This document shows, in pieces, positions 36,587 through 44,567 of a stretch of DNA of 64,000 bases; position 1 is the stretch's first letter; each line of letters opens with the position of its first letter. The stretch comes from Streptomyces sp. NBC_01803. Lineage in GTDB: Bacteria > Actinomycetota > Actinomycetes > Streptomycetales > Streptomycetaceae. The stretch spans positions 4,262,501 through 4,326,500 of the forward strand of contig NZ_CP109073.1 in NCBI RefSeq assembly GCF_035917415.1, given 5' to 3'. The notes below the pieces were generated by a model that made no database searches, was not told the origin of the DNA, and saw only the letters and a program-made list of their open reading frames with translations. Made by a program: the position numbers and the translations under genes.

Positions 36587-37708
36587 TCAGCGGTTGAAAT
36601 AGCCCAGCCAGGTCGCCGCGATGGCGGCCCGGTCTGCGGGGTCGGCCTCATGCATACCGGCATTGAGGTCGTCGCGGGCGAGCATTCTGATCCCGGCGAG
36701 GATCTCGGCCTGGACGAGAAAGATGAACGGGCCGACGCTCGCGCCATGTAGGAAGTTGACGGCGTTTCCGCCGTTGAGCAGGTAAAAGTAGGAGCCCGTG
36801 GTCTGGTAGCGGGTGATGTGGTCGCGGACCTGGGTGCGGGTGTAGACGTCCGGCAGTCCGGCGAGGTCGAGTTCGTCTTCGCTGCTGGTGACGGTGGCGA
36901 TGTAGGCGCCGTTGCGCAGGTGCGGGAAGTCCTCGCCGTGCAGCGAGACCGATCCCGTCGCGCAGAGCACCAGCCCGGCCCCCGCCAGGGCGGCCTCGCG
37001 GTCGCGGGCAACGGTAAAGCCCTGGGAGAGGGCTTGGGTGCGGCGGACGGGGTCGATGTCGAACACGGTGACGTGGACGCCCTTTGCGTGCAGCAGCCGG
37101 GCGATCGAGGAGCCGAGCTTGCCGAACCCGATCACCAGAGCGGGCCGTCCGTGCAGGATGTCGCCCCGGCCGCGCATCAGCGCCTCGGTGGAGAACACCA
37201 CCGACTGGCCGACGAGGAAGTCCTCGGGCTCCTTCAGCGGCGAGCGGGCGACCGAGACCACCGGGCAGGGCAATTTGTTGATCTCCTGGTAGCGGCGGTG
37301 GCCGTTCTCGGTGTCCTCCACCACTCCGGCGATGCGGCCGGAGAACCGGCCGTGCAGATCCTCGATAACGGGTGCGAAATAGCCGCCGACGTCCAGCAGC
37401 ACGACCGTTTCGCCGGCCGCCCGCGATTCGAAGTACTCCAGTGCGGCATCCGAGTCGGCGAACAGGTCGCGGGAGAGCGTGTCAACCGGGACCGTATGCT
37501 CGACCTCGCGCCGGGCGGCCGGGCTGATCGACTTGGGCTTGGGCAGTACTGCCCGCAGCCGGCTCACCGCCGCGACCGCGCGGACGAAGCCGGGCCTCTC
37601 CGGCAGCAGGTGCGTGACCAGGAACGACGCCGCCGGTTCTTTGGGGGTGAACTGGGTGGCGATCTTGGCGAAGTAGGAGTCCAACCGAGCGCGTTCAAAG
37701 GATTCCAT
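36587..37708 (-). CDS. S-adenosylhomocysteinase-like NAD-binding protein
   Basis: A 373-aa protein resembling S-adenosyl-L-homocysteine hydrolase, but 60-120 residues shorter. The Rossmann fold is clear: ALVIGFGKLGSSIARLLHAK with G194, G196 and G199, then VTVFDIDP. Residues aligning with catalytic SAHH positions are visible: Asp106 in LLDVGG, Glu131 in VVEDTENG, Lys159 and Asp163 in SPLKEPEDF (K-x3-D, as in SAHH). The C-terminal NAD-capping tail of SAHH is not evident. It probably uses tightly bound NAD on an adenosyl-type substrate. It is co-transcribed with the Nudix, ATPase and resolvase-like genes, and is not accompanied by methionine-cycle genes, so it is not the housekeeping enzyme. Confidence 0.8.
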   Translation of the reverse strand: MESFERARLDSYFAKIATQFTPKEPAASFLVTHLLPERPGFVRAVAAVSRLRAVLPKPKSISPAARREVEHTVPVDTLSRDLFADSDAALEYFESRAAGETVVLLDVGGYFAPVIEDLHGRFSGRIAGVVEDTENGHRRYQEINKLPCPVVSVARSPLKEPEDFLVGQSVVFSTEALMRGRGDILHGRPALVIGFGKLGSSIARLLHAKGVHVTVFDIDPVRRTQALSQGFTVARDREAALAGAGLVLCATGSVSLHGEDFPHLRNGAYIATVTSSEDELDLAGLPDVYTRTQVRDHITRYQTTGSYFYLLNGGNAVNFLHGASVGPFIFLVQAEILAGIRMLARDDLNAGMHEADPADRAAIAATWLGYFNR

Positions 37709-37727
37709 GACAGTTCCCTCTCATCCG

Positions 37728-37943
37728 TCAGTGCGGATCGTGCGTGGGAAGGCTGAGGCGTTCATGTGATGCGGGCCAGACGAACAGAAGCCCGTCGGCA
37801 GCGAGGGCGGTGTCGATGCGTGCGGCGTCCGCCGGCTGCGGCAGTGCGTCCAGCCGACCAGCACAACTGCTGTCCCCCTGCTGGTGACCAGCTCGGTCCG
37901 GCGGGGGTGCGTCGGAAGCCGCAGGCAGGAGGCGGGTCAGCAT
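37728..37943 (-). CDS. Small protein coupled to the ATP-binding protein
   Basis: A 71-aa protein ending TALAADGLLFVWPASHERLS. Its ATG overlaps the stop of the ATPase gene (ATGCTGA), and the next gene starts 20 nt after it, so it fits tightly into the operon. It has one Cys, no signal peptide and no recognised family. Coupling suggests it may be the partner or antagonist of the anti-sigma-like ATPase. Confidence 0.6.
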   Translation of the reverse strand: MLTRLLPAASDAPPPDRAGHQQGDSSCAGRLDALPQPADAARIDTALAADGLLFVWPASHERLSLPTHDPH

Positions 37944-38362
37944 GCCGCCTCCCGGAGGGCGGGGACAGCCTTGAAGCGCTTCCCGAGCGGCTGTCGGTCC
38001 TCGACTCCCCAGCCGTCCGCGAGCGTCTCGACAATCAGTAGGCCCCGCCCGGAGGTCTCTGAGGATGTCGGGTGATGGACCTGTGGCCGCTGGTCGCCGC
38101 ATCGGCGGCTTCGGCTGTCATGCACTTCCACGCGTACGAAGTCGTCGTCGACAGCCAGCCTCGCCAAGAAGCCGTGCCCAGGCTCGCTCCCGTGGGCGAG
38201 CGCGTTTGAGGCCAGCTCGGAGATACACAGCCGGTTGTCCTCCGCGGGCCCGTCCAGCCCCCAGGCCGTCAGGGGCGAGGTGGCGAACTCGCGTGCCAGG
38301 TCCACGGATTCCGGCTTCGCGTCGAAGTACTTCTGCATCACCTCGGACATGGCTGGCCTCAT
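37937..38362 (-). CDS. Anti-sigma-factor-like ATP-binding protein (HATPase_c_2)
   Basis: A 141-aa GHKL ATPase of the RsbW type. N-box ELASNALAHGSE (about 49-60) and G-box SGRGLLIVETLADGWG (about 105-120) are intact. Start chosen at ATG 38362 because it forms an ATGA overlap with the stop of the upstream resolvase-like gene; ATG 38389 is an alternative. It is the second such ATPase in the island; as with the first, a divergently oriented XRE regulator is nearby. Confidence 0.82.
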   Translation of the reverse strand: MRPAMSEVMQKYFDAKPESVDLAREFATSPLTAWGLDGPAEDNRLCISELASNALAHGSEPGHGFLARLAVDDDFVRVEVHDSRSRRCGDQRPQVHHPTSSETSGRGLLIVETLADGWGVEDRQPLGKRFKAVPALREAAC

Positions 38363-38796
38363 GTTTCGGTGTCCAAGGCAGGTGTGCATCCCGTGCTGCT
38401 GCTGCGGGTGGGGCCGCTGGGCGGGCTGGTGGTGCGGTGTGCGGCTGGGCGGGGCTTGCGGGCCCCGCGGACCAACAGCAGCCGGGCTCGGGCCGCCTCG
38501 ATATGCTGCTCACGCCCCGCTGCTATCACCTTGGGCCCCAGGTGGGAGGCGGCGGGCAGTACGACGCCGTAGGTGTCGGGCAGCGCGAGCACGTCCAGTA
38601 GCCCCGTGAACGCCGGGGCCATCGCGGTGGTGGAGCGTTCGGTGAACACTCCGGACAGCAGGAGCTCGTGCTGGCGGCAGTACTCAGCCAGCGACGCTGC
38701 CAGGGCCTTCTGCCGGGCAGTGGAGACTCGCACCAGCCGCAGATAGCCATAGACGACCGGGTCGGCGACGCTGCGATGCTCGGTGAGGGTTTCCAT
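38359..38796 (-). CDS. Resolvase-like N-terminal-domain protein (no DNA-binding domain)
   Basis: A 145-aa protein with YGYLRLVRVSTARQKALA near residue 16, ELLLSGVFTER and YGVVLPAASHLGP, the strand-helix order of the serine-recombinase catalytic domain. The RVST..Q segment keeps a Ser, but the helix-turn-helix needed for recombination is missing and the length is too short, so it is more likely a regulatory or degenerate relative of a type common in Streptomyces. It is the first gene of the minus-strand arm, divergent from the XRE gene at 38951. Confidence 0.65.
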   Translation of the reverse strand: METLTEHRSVADPVVYGYLRLVRVSTARQKALAASLAEYCRQHELLLSGVFTERSTTAMAPAFTGLLDVLALPDTYGVVLPAASHLGPKVIAAGREQHIEAARARLLLVRGARKPRPAAHRTTSPPSGPTRSSSTGCTPALDTET

Positions 38797-38823
38797 GCTC
38801 GTGACCGTCCAAGGGCTCGGAAA

Positions 38824-38900
38824 GGAGTGGCACTCCGAGTCTGACTGCGACTCAACGCACCGGGAATGACAGGCTGTTGCACTTCCGTCGCACTTCCGTC
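38824..38900. promoter_or_regulatory. Divergent promoter region with tandem 11-bp repeat
   Basis: Between the two divergent arms lie GCACTTCCGTC twice, back to back (38879-38889 and 38890-38900), so the copies are on the same helix face, and a perfect palindrome GGAGTG-G-CACTCC at 38824-38836. These are good candidates for operators of the XRE regulator encoded 50 bp to the right. I did not find a convincing -10/-35 pair. Confidence 0.55.
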
Positions 38901-38950
38901 CCCCCGCTTGCACGCGGCGTGTTTCGATGATGACCGGAAGGGAGCGACGC

Positions 38951-40051
38951 GTGGCGACCGTGCACCACTGGACCGGCCTGGAGGCCCGGGCCCTGCGTTT
39001 CGCGCTGCGGCTGAGCGTTCGAGCCTTTGCCGAACACCTTGGCGTCGGGGTCCGTACCGTCTCCAAGTGGGAGAAGCTCCTCACCGCCACCGAGCCCAGG
39101 CCCGACACCCAGGCCATCTTGGACACCGCGCTCGCCCGAGCAGACGCCGCGGTGCATCTGCGGTTCGAGACGAACCTGTCCGAGGCTGGACGCCCCACAT
39201 CAGGGCCAGGCCGAAGAGTGGCCGTGACCGGTCCGCGGGCATGGGAGTACGAGTCGTGGAGCGACGACCTGGACCGCACCCTCGTCGCGCTGTCCCGCCA
39301 GAACTTCGCCTTCGCCGACAACCTGCTTCGCCGGTGGCTTGCCCGTTTCAAGACGCTGGAGCTGGACGACAAGGGCCAGTATCTGCTCGCCCGCTCCACC
39401 GCCCTGCTCGGCGATCTCCAGCGCGATCAGGGCGCCGTGATCGGACCGATGTCGGCCCAGCACTCGTATGCGGGCGCACGCTCGGTCTTCACCCAGCTCG
39501 ACATCCCCCGCCGCGTCGCGCAGCTCGACCTGTCCCTGGCGGTGGTCGCGGAGATGTCGGGCAAGCTGGAGATCGCCGCTCGCCACTACGAAACCCTCGC
39601 CGTCGATGATCGGCTCTCCCGCCGCGACCGCGCAAGGGCCCGACTGTGGGTGGGGACCGCTCTGAGCAAGGACGGCAACCACGACTATGCCGTCCGCGTC
39701 ATGCTGGCCGCGACCCGCGAGTTCGAGGATCTATCCGAGCCCGACGACTGGTCGGTCGCCCATCAGAAACTCGCCCTCGCTCACCGTGGCGTCGGCGACC
39801 TGAGCACCGCCCTGTACTTCATCGACATCGCCCGCGGCACCGGCGTGACCGATTCGCCGATGCAACGCGTGCGTCTGGACACCGCTCATGGTCACATCCT
39901 GCTGTCGGACCCGGATACCCGGAATGATGGGCTGCGCGTGCTCGACGACACCGCGAAGCTGGCCGCCAAGTTCGGCCTGAGCCATCAGCTACGCAGCATC
40001 GAGGGCATCCGGATGACGACCGAGGGGGCATCGGGCCCCCGGCGACGGTGA
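38951..40051 (+). CDS. XRE-family transcriptional regulator with TPR-like domain
   Basis: A 366-aa regulator. The HTH (about 8-45) includes FALRLSVRAFAEHLGVGVRTVSKWEK, a standard Cro/C1 recognition helix. The remaining residues (about 90-350) are TPR-like helices with a repeated A..HY..L pattern. GTG 38951 is chosen because AAGGGAG lies 7 nt upstream; ATG 38927 in the same frame is an alternative. It opens the plus-strand arm with ydcF (16 nt gap) and wbqC, and is likely to act at the tandem repeat upstream. Confidence 0.87.
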   Translation: MATVHHWTGLEARALRFALRLSVRAFAEHLGVGVRTVSKWEKLLTATEPRPDTQAILDTALARADAAVHLRFETNLSEAGRPTSGPGRRVAVTGPRAWEYESWSDDLDRTLVALSRQNFAFADNLLRRWLARFKTLELDDKGQYLLARSTALLGDLQRDQGAVIGPMSAQHSYAGARSVFTQLDIPRRVAQLDLSLAVVAEMSGKLEIAARHYETLAVDDRLSRRDRARARLWVGTALSKDGNHDYAVRVMLAATREFEDLSEPDDWSVAHQKLALAHRGVGDLSTALYFIDIARGTGVTDSPMQRVRLDTAHGHILLSDPDTRNDGLRVLDDTAKLAAKFGLSHQLRSIEGIRMTTEGASGPRRR

Positions 40052-40067
40052 CCAGGGAGACAGGCGA

Positions 40068-40736
40068 GTGACGGAAAACCAGCGGGCCATCACCGACGAC
40101 CAGCGGCAGCAGGCCAAGCTGATCTGGGACTACCACCAGATGCACCACCACGTGTGGCCCTGCGACGCCGCGATCGGCCTGGGCAGCCACGATCTTGGAG
40201 TACCCGCGTTCTGTGCCCAGCTGTATCGCGCCGGGCTCTTCCCGACCCTGGTCTTCACCGGCGGCCCCAACCCAACCGCGCCCGAGCGGTTCCCCCATGG
40301 CGAGGCCGTCCATTTCCGCGAGCACGCCCTCGGGCTCGGCGTCCCCGACGCCGCGATCCTGCTCGAACCCAGCGCCCGCAACACGGGCCAGAACATCACC
40401 CTCTCCCGTGAGGTCCTGGCCGCCGCCGGGATCACGCCCAGCACGGTGCTGCTGATCTCCATGCCCTATATGGAGCGACGCTCCTTCGCCACCGCCCGCA
40501 AAATGTGGCCCGAGGTCGGGGTGATCTGTGCCTCGGAGCCGCTGGAGTTCGACGACTACCTCAAGAGCATCGGTGACGAGAAGCTCGTCACCGACCAACT
40601 CGTCGGCGACCTGCAGCGGGTGATCGAGTATCCGAAACTCGGGTTCGCCATCGATCAGGACGTCCCGGAGGACGTGCATGCCGCGTACGAATCTCTCCTC
40701 AACGACGGCTTCGACAGCCGCCTCATCAAACCCTGA
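40068..40736 (+). CDS. YdcF/DUF218-family protein
   Basis: A 222-aa soluble DUF218 protein. Diagnostic motifs are AAIGLGSHDLGVP (about 31), LVFTGGPNP (about 61) and LEPSARNTGQNITLSREVL (about 102-120), which form the nucleotide-like pocket of the family. E. coli YdcF has been reported to bind S-adenosylmethionine. Unlike ElyC/SanA members this protein lacks a transmembrane helix. It starts 16 nt after the XRE stop, and wbqC starts inside it. Confidence 0.87.
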   Translation: MTENQRAITDDQRQQAKLIWDYHQMHHHVWPCDAAIGLGSHDLGVPAFCAQLYRAGLFPTLVFTGGPNPTAPERFPHGEAVHFREHALGLGVPDAAILLEPSARNTGQNITLSREVLAAAGITPSTVLLISMPYMERRSFATARKMWPEVGVICASEPLEFDDYLKSIGDEKLVTDQLVGDLQRVIEYPKLGFAIDQDVPEDVHAAYESLLNDGFDSRLIKP

Positions 40737-41541
40737 CCTCCCGCCGCCGGGCGAGCTGTGCGCCATCCACCAGCCCAACTTCTTCCCCCGGCTGACCACC
40801 CTGGCGAAGCTGTTTGCGGCGGACTACTGGATCATTCTCGACGACGTGCAGTTCACCCGCCGCGACTACCAGCACCGCACCCGCCTGGCCGTACTGGACG
40901 ACCCGTATCGGCGCCAGTGGCTCACCATCCCCACCCACTTGCCTCACGGCCGCCGGACGGCCGTCCGAGAGGCCCTGATCGCCGATCCGGTCCGGTCGCG
41001 GCGGCGGGTGGCCCAGATGCTGCCGCAGTACTACGGAGCCAGCCCGCACTGGCCGGCCCTGCGAGGGGAACTGGCGGTGGTGCTTGACCTGTTCGAGACC
41101 AATGACAAGACCGCCGAGGTCGCCGAAGCCTCTACTCGTCTCCTGCTGGACCTGCTCGGCTGGAGGGGCCAGATCCTCCGCAGCAGTCGGCTTCCCGCCC
41201 GCCAGGGCCGGTCCCAGCGGCTCGCCGACCTCACCGAAGCCACCGGCGCCCGCAGCTATCTGTGCGGGACCGGCGGCATGAAGTACCTCAAGACGGAATG
41301 CTTCGACGCCATCGGGGTCGGCGTCATCCCGTTCCGCACCCCGGCCTCGGGGATCTGGGTCCACGGCCGGGAGAACAGTGCCCTGAACGCGCTGATGCGG
41401 GGCGGCCTCGAGCGGACAGGGTACGAACTTCTCGCGGTCGCCGCCCGGTATCGCGCTGTCACTCGCTGGGGCGGTTCTGGTCGCGCATCATGTTCCGCTG
41501 GGCCTGCCGGGCGGAGATCAGATCGTCCTGGGCCTCGGTGA
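40678..41541 (+). CDS. WbqC-family protein
   Basis: A 287-aa protein of the WbqC-like family. IHQPNFFPRLTTLAKLFAADYW (start of the domain, about 30-51) with HQP and WIILDDVQFTRRDYQHRT are family signatures; GTGGMKYL and GVIPFRTP are further conserved blocks. WbqC members are often found in polysaccharide and aminotransferase gene sets, and their chemistry is little known. The gene overlaps ydcF by 59 nt. The last roughly 30 residues are Arg/Gly/Ser-rich and antisense to a mobile-element remnant, so the native C-terminus may have been replaced at the island junction. Confidence 0.8.
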   Translation: MPRTNLSSTTASTAASSNPDLPPPGELCAIHQPNFFPRLTTLAKLFAADYWIILDDVQFTRRDYQHRTRLAVLDDPYRRQWLTIPTHLPHGRRTAVREALIADPVRSRRRVAQMLPQYYGASPHWPALRGELAVVLDLFETNDKTAEVAEASTRLLLDLLGWRGQILRSSRLPARQGRSQRLADLTEATGARSYLCGTGGMKYLKTECFDAIGVGVIPFRTPASGIWVHGRENSALNALMRGGLERTGYELLAVAARYRAVTRWGGSGRASCSAGPAGRRSDRPGPR

Positions 41542-41678
41542 GCGCGGACTGCAGGCCGTCCCGGTCCGCTTCGGCGCGGACCAGCTTGATGCCCAGTTCC
41601 TGGTTGGCCACGGTGAGTTCGTTGATGCGGGAGACGAGTTCAGCATGGCCTGCTTGTCCGACGTGCTGTCCAGGACCG
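41459..41678 (-). pseudogene. C-terminal fragment of a coiled-coil, transposition-accessory-like protein
   Basis: The minus strand encodes about 70 residues, HAELVSRINELTVANQELGI, then a heptad-rich stretch ending RQAQRNMMRDQNRPSE and stop. This resembles the C-terminal coiled coil of the small accessory proteins (DUF6262-like) that accompany Tn554-type tyrosine recombinases in actinobacteria. The frame runs directly into the pepN spacer repeat at 41679, so the 5' part is lost. Family assignment is tentative. Confidence 0.4.
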
Positions 41679-43015
41679 CGCCCATCGCCCCACTCGCTTC
41701 TCCGGACAGGCCCCAAGGACAGTGCCTCACCGGCCCCCATTGCTGACGAAGCCGAGGGGACGACACGACGCTGAATTCCTTTGGGATTTTTCCCGAACTC
41801 CCAGGGCGGGCAACGCCCTCCGGGTGCGGCGGCCGGTGGGCCGCCGCACCCGGGTGGCGGGAGGTGTCAGACGGCCGCCGCCGCGTCCGCGGCCTGGGCG
41901 TTCAGCGCGCGCTCGACGCCCGCGCGGGACTCCGTGACCAGGCGGCGCAGGGCCGGGCTCGGGTCGGCCGAGGCCAGCCAGGCGTCGGTGGCCTCAAGGG
42001 TGGCCCCGGAGACCTGGACGGCGGGGTAGAGGCCGACCGCCACCTGCTGCGCCATCTCGTGGCTGCGGCTCTCCCAGACGCTCTTGAGCACCTCGAAGTA
42101 CCTCTCCGTGTACGGCGCCAGCAGCTCCCGCTGGTCCGTCTGCACGAAGCCGCCGATGACCGCCTCCTGCACGGCGTTGGGCAGCTTGTCGCTCTCCACC
42201 ACCGACGCCCACGCCTCGGCCTTGGCCTCGGCCGTGGGGCGGGCGGCGCGGGCCGTGGCGGCGTGGCGCTCGCCCGCCGAGGTGGCGTCGCGCTCCAGCT
42301 CCGCCGCGATCTCCGGCTCGTCGGCCCGGCCGGTGGCGGCCAGCCGCTGGAGGAACGCCCAGCGCAGCTCGGTGTCGACGGTCAGCCCCTCGATCGTCTC
42401 GCCGCCGGCCAGCAGTGCGGCCAGCAGGGCGAGCTGCTCGTCGGTGCGGGCGGTCGCCGCGAACGCCCTGGCCCAGGCGAGCTGGTGGTCGCTGCCGGGC
42501 GCTGCCGCCCGGAGCTGCTCCAGGGCCGTCGCGGACCAGGTCGCCAGACCCGTCTCGCGCCACGCGGGCGCGGCGTACAGGTCGAGGGCCAGCTTCACCT
42601 GCCGGTGCAGCGACTGCACGACGCCGATGTCCGTCTCCTTGGTGATCCCGGAGATCACCAGCGACAGATAGTCGCGGGCGGCCATCTCGCCGTCGCGTGT
42701 CATGTCCCAGGCCGAGGCCCAGCACAGCGCGCGCGGCAGCGATTCGGTGAAATCGCCCAGGTGCTGGGCGACCACCGCGGTGGACTCCGGGTCGAGGCGC
42801 ACCTTGGCGTACGACAGGTCGTCGTCGTTGAGCAGCACGACGGCCGGGCGGGCCCGGCCCTCCAGCTGCGGCACCTTCGTCAGCTCGCCGTCCACGTCCA
42901 GCTCGACGCGCTCGGTGCGGACCAGGGCGCCGCCGGTCAGCTCGTACAGGCCGATGGCGATGCGGTGCGGGCGCAGCACGGCCTCGCCCTTGGCGCCGAC
43001 GGGCAGCGCGGGGGC
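41679..43015. repeat. Direct repeat copy 2 (within the resident pepN locus)
   Basis: Second copy of the segment at 34682-36017, same orientation, 1,337 bp. It covers the 3' 1,149 bases of the intact pepN and 188 bases of downstream spacer. Distance between equivalent bases is 6,997-6,998 bp. Confidence 0.95.
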
Positions 43016-44434
43016 CTCCTGCCGGACGGCGAACTCCGCGATGTTCCCCGCCTCGTCGAGGACGATCTCGGGCCGCAGGATGTTGATCCCCGCGGTCTCC
43101 AGCCACGCCTTCGACCACGCCTTCAGGTCCCGGCCGCTGGTCTCCTCCAGCGCGGTCAGCAGGTCCGCGAGCCGGGTGTTGGACCACTCGTGCCGCTTGA
43201 AGTACGTCCGCACGCCCCGGAAGAACTCGTCCTCCCCGACGTAGGCGACGAGCTGCTTCAGCACGCTGGCGCCCTTGGCGTAGGTGATGCCGTCGAAGTT
43301 GACCAGGACATCGTCCAGGTCCTGGATCTCCGCCATGATCGGGTGGGTGGAGGGCAGCTGGTCCTGCCGGTAGGCCCAGGTCTTCATGGAGTTGGCGAAG
43401 CTGGTCCACGCCTGCGGCCAGCGGCTGCCCGGGGCGTGCGCCTGGCAGGCGATGGAGGTGTACGTGGCGAACGACTCGTTCAGCCACAGGTCGTTCCACC
43501 ACTCCATGGTGACCAGGTCGCCGAACCACATGTGGGCCAGCTCGTGGAGGATGGTCTCGGCCCGCATCTCGTAGGCCGCGTCGGTGACCTTGGAGCGGAA
43601 GACGTACTGGTCGCGGATGGTGACGGCGCCCGCGTTCTCCATCGCGCCCGCGTTGAACTCGGGCACGAAGAGCTGGTCGTACTTGGCGAACGGGTACGGG
43701 TAGTCGAACTTCTCCTGGAACCAGTCGAAGCCCTGCCGGGTGACGTCGAAGATGGCCTCCGCGTCGAGGTGTTCGGCCAGCGAGGGCCGGCAGTAGACGG
43801 CGAGCGGCACGGTGCGGCCCTCGCCCTGCCAGCTGCTGTGCACCGAGTGGTACGGGCCGGCGATCAGCGCCGTGATGTACGACGAGATGCGGGGCGTCGG
43901 CTCGAACCGCCAGATGTTGTCCCGGGGTTCGGGCGTCGGGGAGTTGGAGATGACCGTCCATCCCTCGGGGGCGGTCACGGTGAACTGGAACGACGCCTTC
44001 AGGTCCGGCTGTTCGAAGCAGGCGTACACCCGCCGCGCGTCCGGTACCTCGAACTGCGTGTAGAGATACGCCTGCTGGTCCACGGGGTCGACCGAACGGT
44101 GCAGCCCTTCACCGGTGTTGGTGTAGGCGCAGTCGGCGACGACCCGCAGCTCGTTGTGGCCCTCGGCCACCGAGGGCAGGGCGACGCGGGAGTCGGCGAA
44201 GACCTCGGACGGCGTCAGGGGCACGCCGTTGAGGACCACTTCCTCCACATCGGGGGCGATGAGGTCGATGAAGGTCGTCCCGGCTTCGCGGGCTGTGAAG
44301 TGCACGGTCGTCTCCGAGCGGAAGGTGCCCCCTTCCTGCGCGCCGGAGAGATCCAGGGTGATCTCGTAGCTGTCCACGCTGAGCAGCCGTGCCCGCTCCT
44401 GCGCCTCTTGCCGGGTCAGATTCGTGCCAGGCAC
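41867..44434 (-). CDS. pepN: Aminopeptidase N (M1 family)
   Basis: An 855-aa zinc metallopeptidase that removes N-terminal residues from peptides in the cytoplasm. GAMEN substrate motif is at residues 263-267, zinc site HELAH at 297-301, with the third ligand Glu320 in NESF (HExxH-x18-E), followed by the M1 catalytic Tyr region and a long helical C-terminal domain. GTG 44434 is chosen since AAGGAG precedes it and VPGTNLTRQEA matches the paralogue's start. Its C-terminal 382 codons and 3' spacer are duplicated at 34682-36017. The adjacent upstream gene is a secreted subtilase, with a second M1 paralogue 4.7 kb away. Confidence 0.95.
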   Translation of the reverse strand: MPGTNLTRQEAQERARLLSVDSYEITLDLSGAQEGGTFRSETTVHFTAREAGTTFIDLIAPDVEEVVLNGVPLTPSEVFADSRVALPSVAEGHNELRVVADCAYTNTGEGLHRSVDPVDQQAYLYTQFEVPDARRVYACFEQPDLKASFQFTVTAPEGWTVISNSPTPEPRDNIWRFEPTPRISSYITALIAGPYHSVHSSWQGEGRTVPLAVYCRPSLAEHLDAEAIFDVTRQGFDWFQEKFDYPYPFAKYDQLFVPEFNAGAMENAGAVTIRDQYVFRSKVTDAAYEMRAETILHELAHMWFGDLVTMEWWNDLWLNESFATYTSIACQAHAPGSRWPQAWTSFANSMKTWAYRQDQLPSTHPIMAEIQDLDDVLVNFDGITYAKGASVLKQLVAYVGEDEFFRGVRTYFKRHEWSNTRLADLLTALEETSGRDLKAWSKAWLETAGINILRPEIVLDEAGNIAEFAVRQEAPALPVGAKGEAVLRPHRIAIGLYELTGGALVRTERVELDVDGELTKVPQLEGRARPAVVLLNDDDLSYAKVRLDPESTAVVAQHLGDFTESLPRALCWASAWDMTRDGEMAARDYLSLVISGITKETDIGVVQSLHRQVKLALDLYAAPAWRETGLATWSATALEQLRAAAPGSDHQLAWARAFAATARTDEQLALLAALLAGGETIEGLTVDTELRWAFLQRLAATGRADEPEIAAELERDATSAGERHAATARAARPTAEAKAEAWASVVESDKLPNAVQEAVIGGFVQTDQRELLAPYTERYFEVLKSVWESRSHEMAQQVAVGLYPAVQVSGATLEATDAWLASADPSPALRRLVTESRAGVERALNAQAADAAAAV

Positions 44435-44567
44435 CTGGTGGTCTCCTTCGTCGTACGTCTCGCCGCCATCCTTCCACGACACGCGCCACCGGGGCGGGTG
44501 CGGAGGATGCGCCGCGCCCGCCCCGGTGGGTTGTGCCCAAAGGTGCTGGTGATGCCGTGCTGGAGGG

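Noticed and set aside
35086-36602. Long plus-strand frames across the truncated pepN
   Set aside because: The same frames occur in the intact pepN copy as antisense shadows.
36587-37708. Calling this gene ahcY, the housekeeping S-adenosylhomocysteinase
   Set aside because: It is clearly shorter and divergent and lies in an accessory operon; the core enzyme is expected elsewhere.
38359-38796. Functional site-specific recombinase that could move the module
   Set aside because: Only a resolvase-like N-domain is present, without DNA-binding domain; the direct repeats are enough to explain mobility by homologous recombination.
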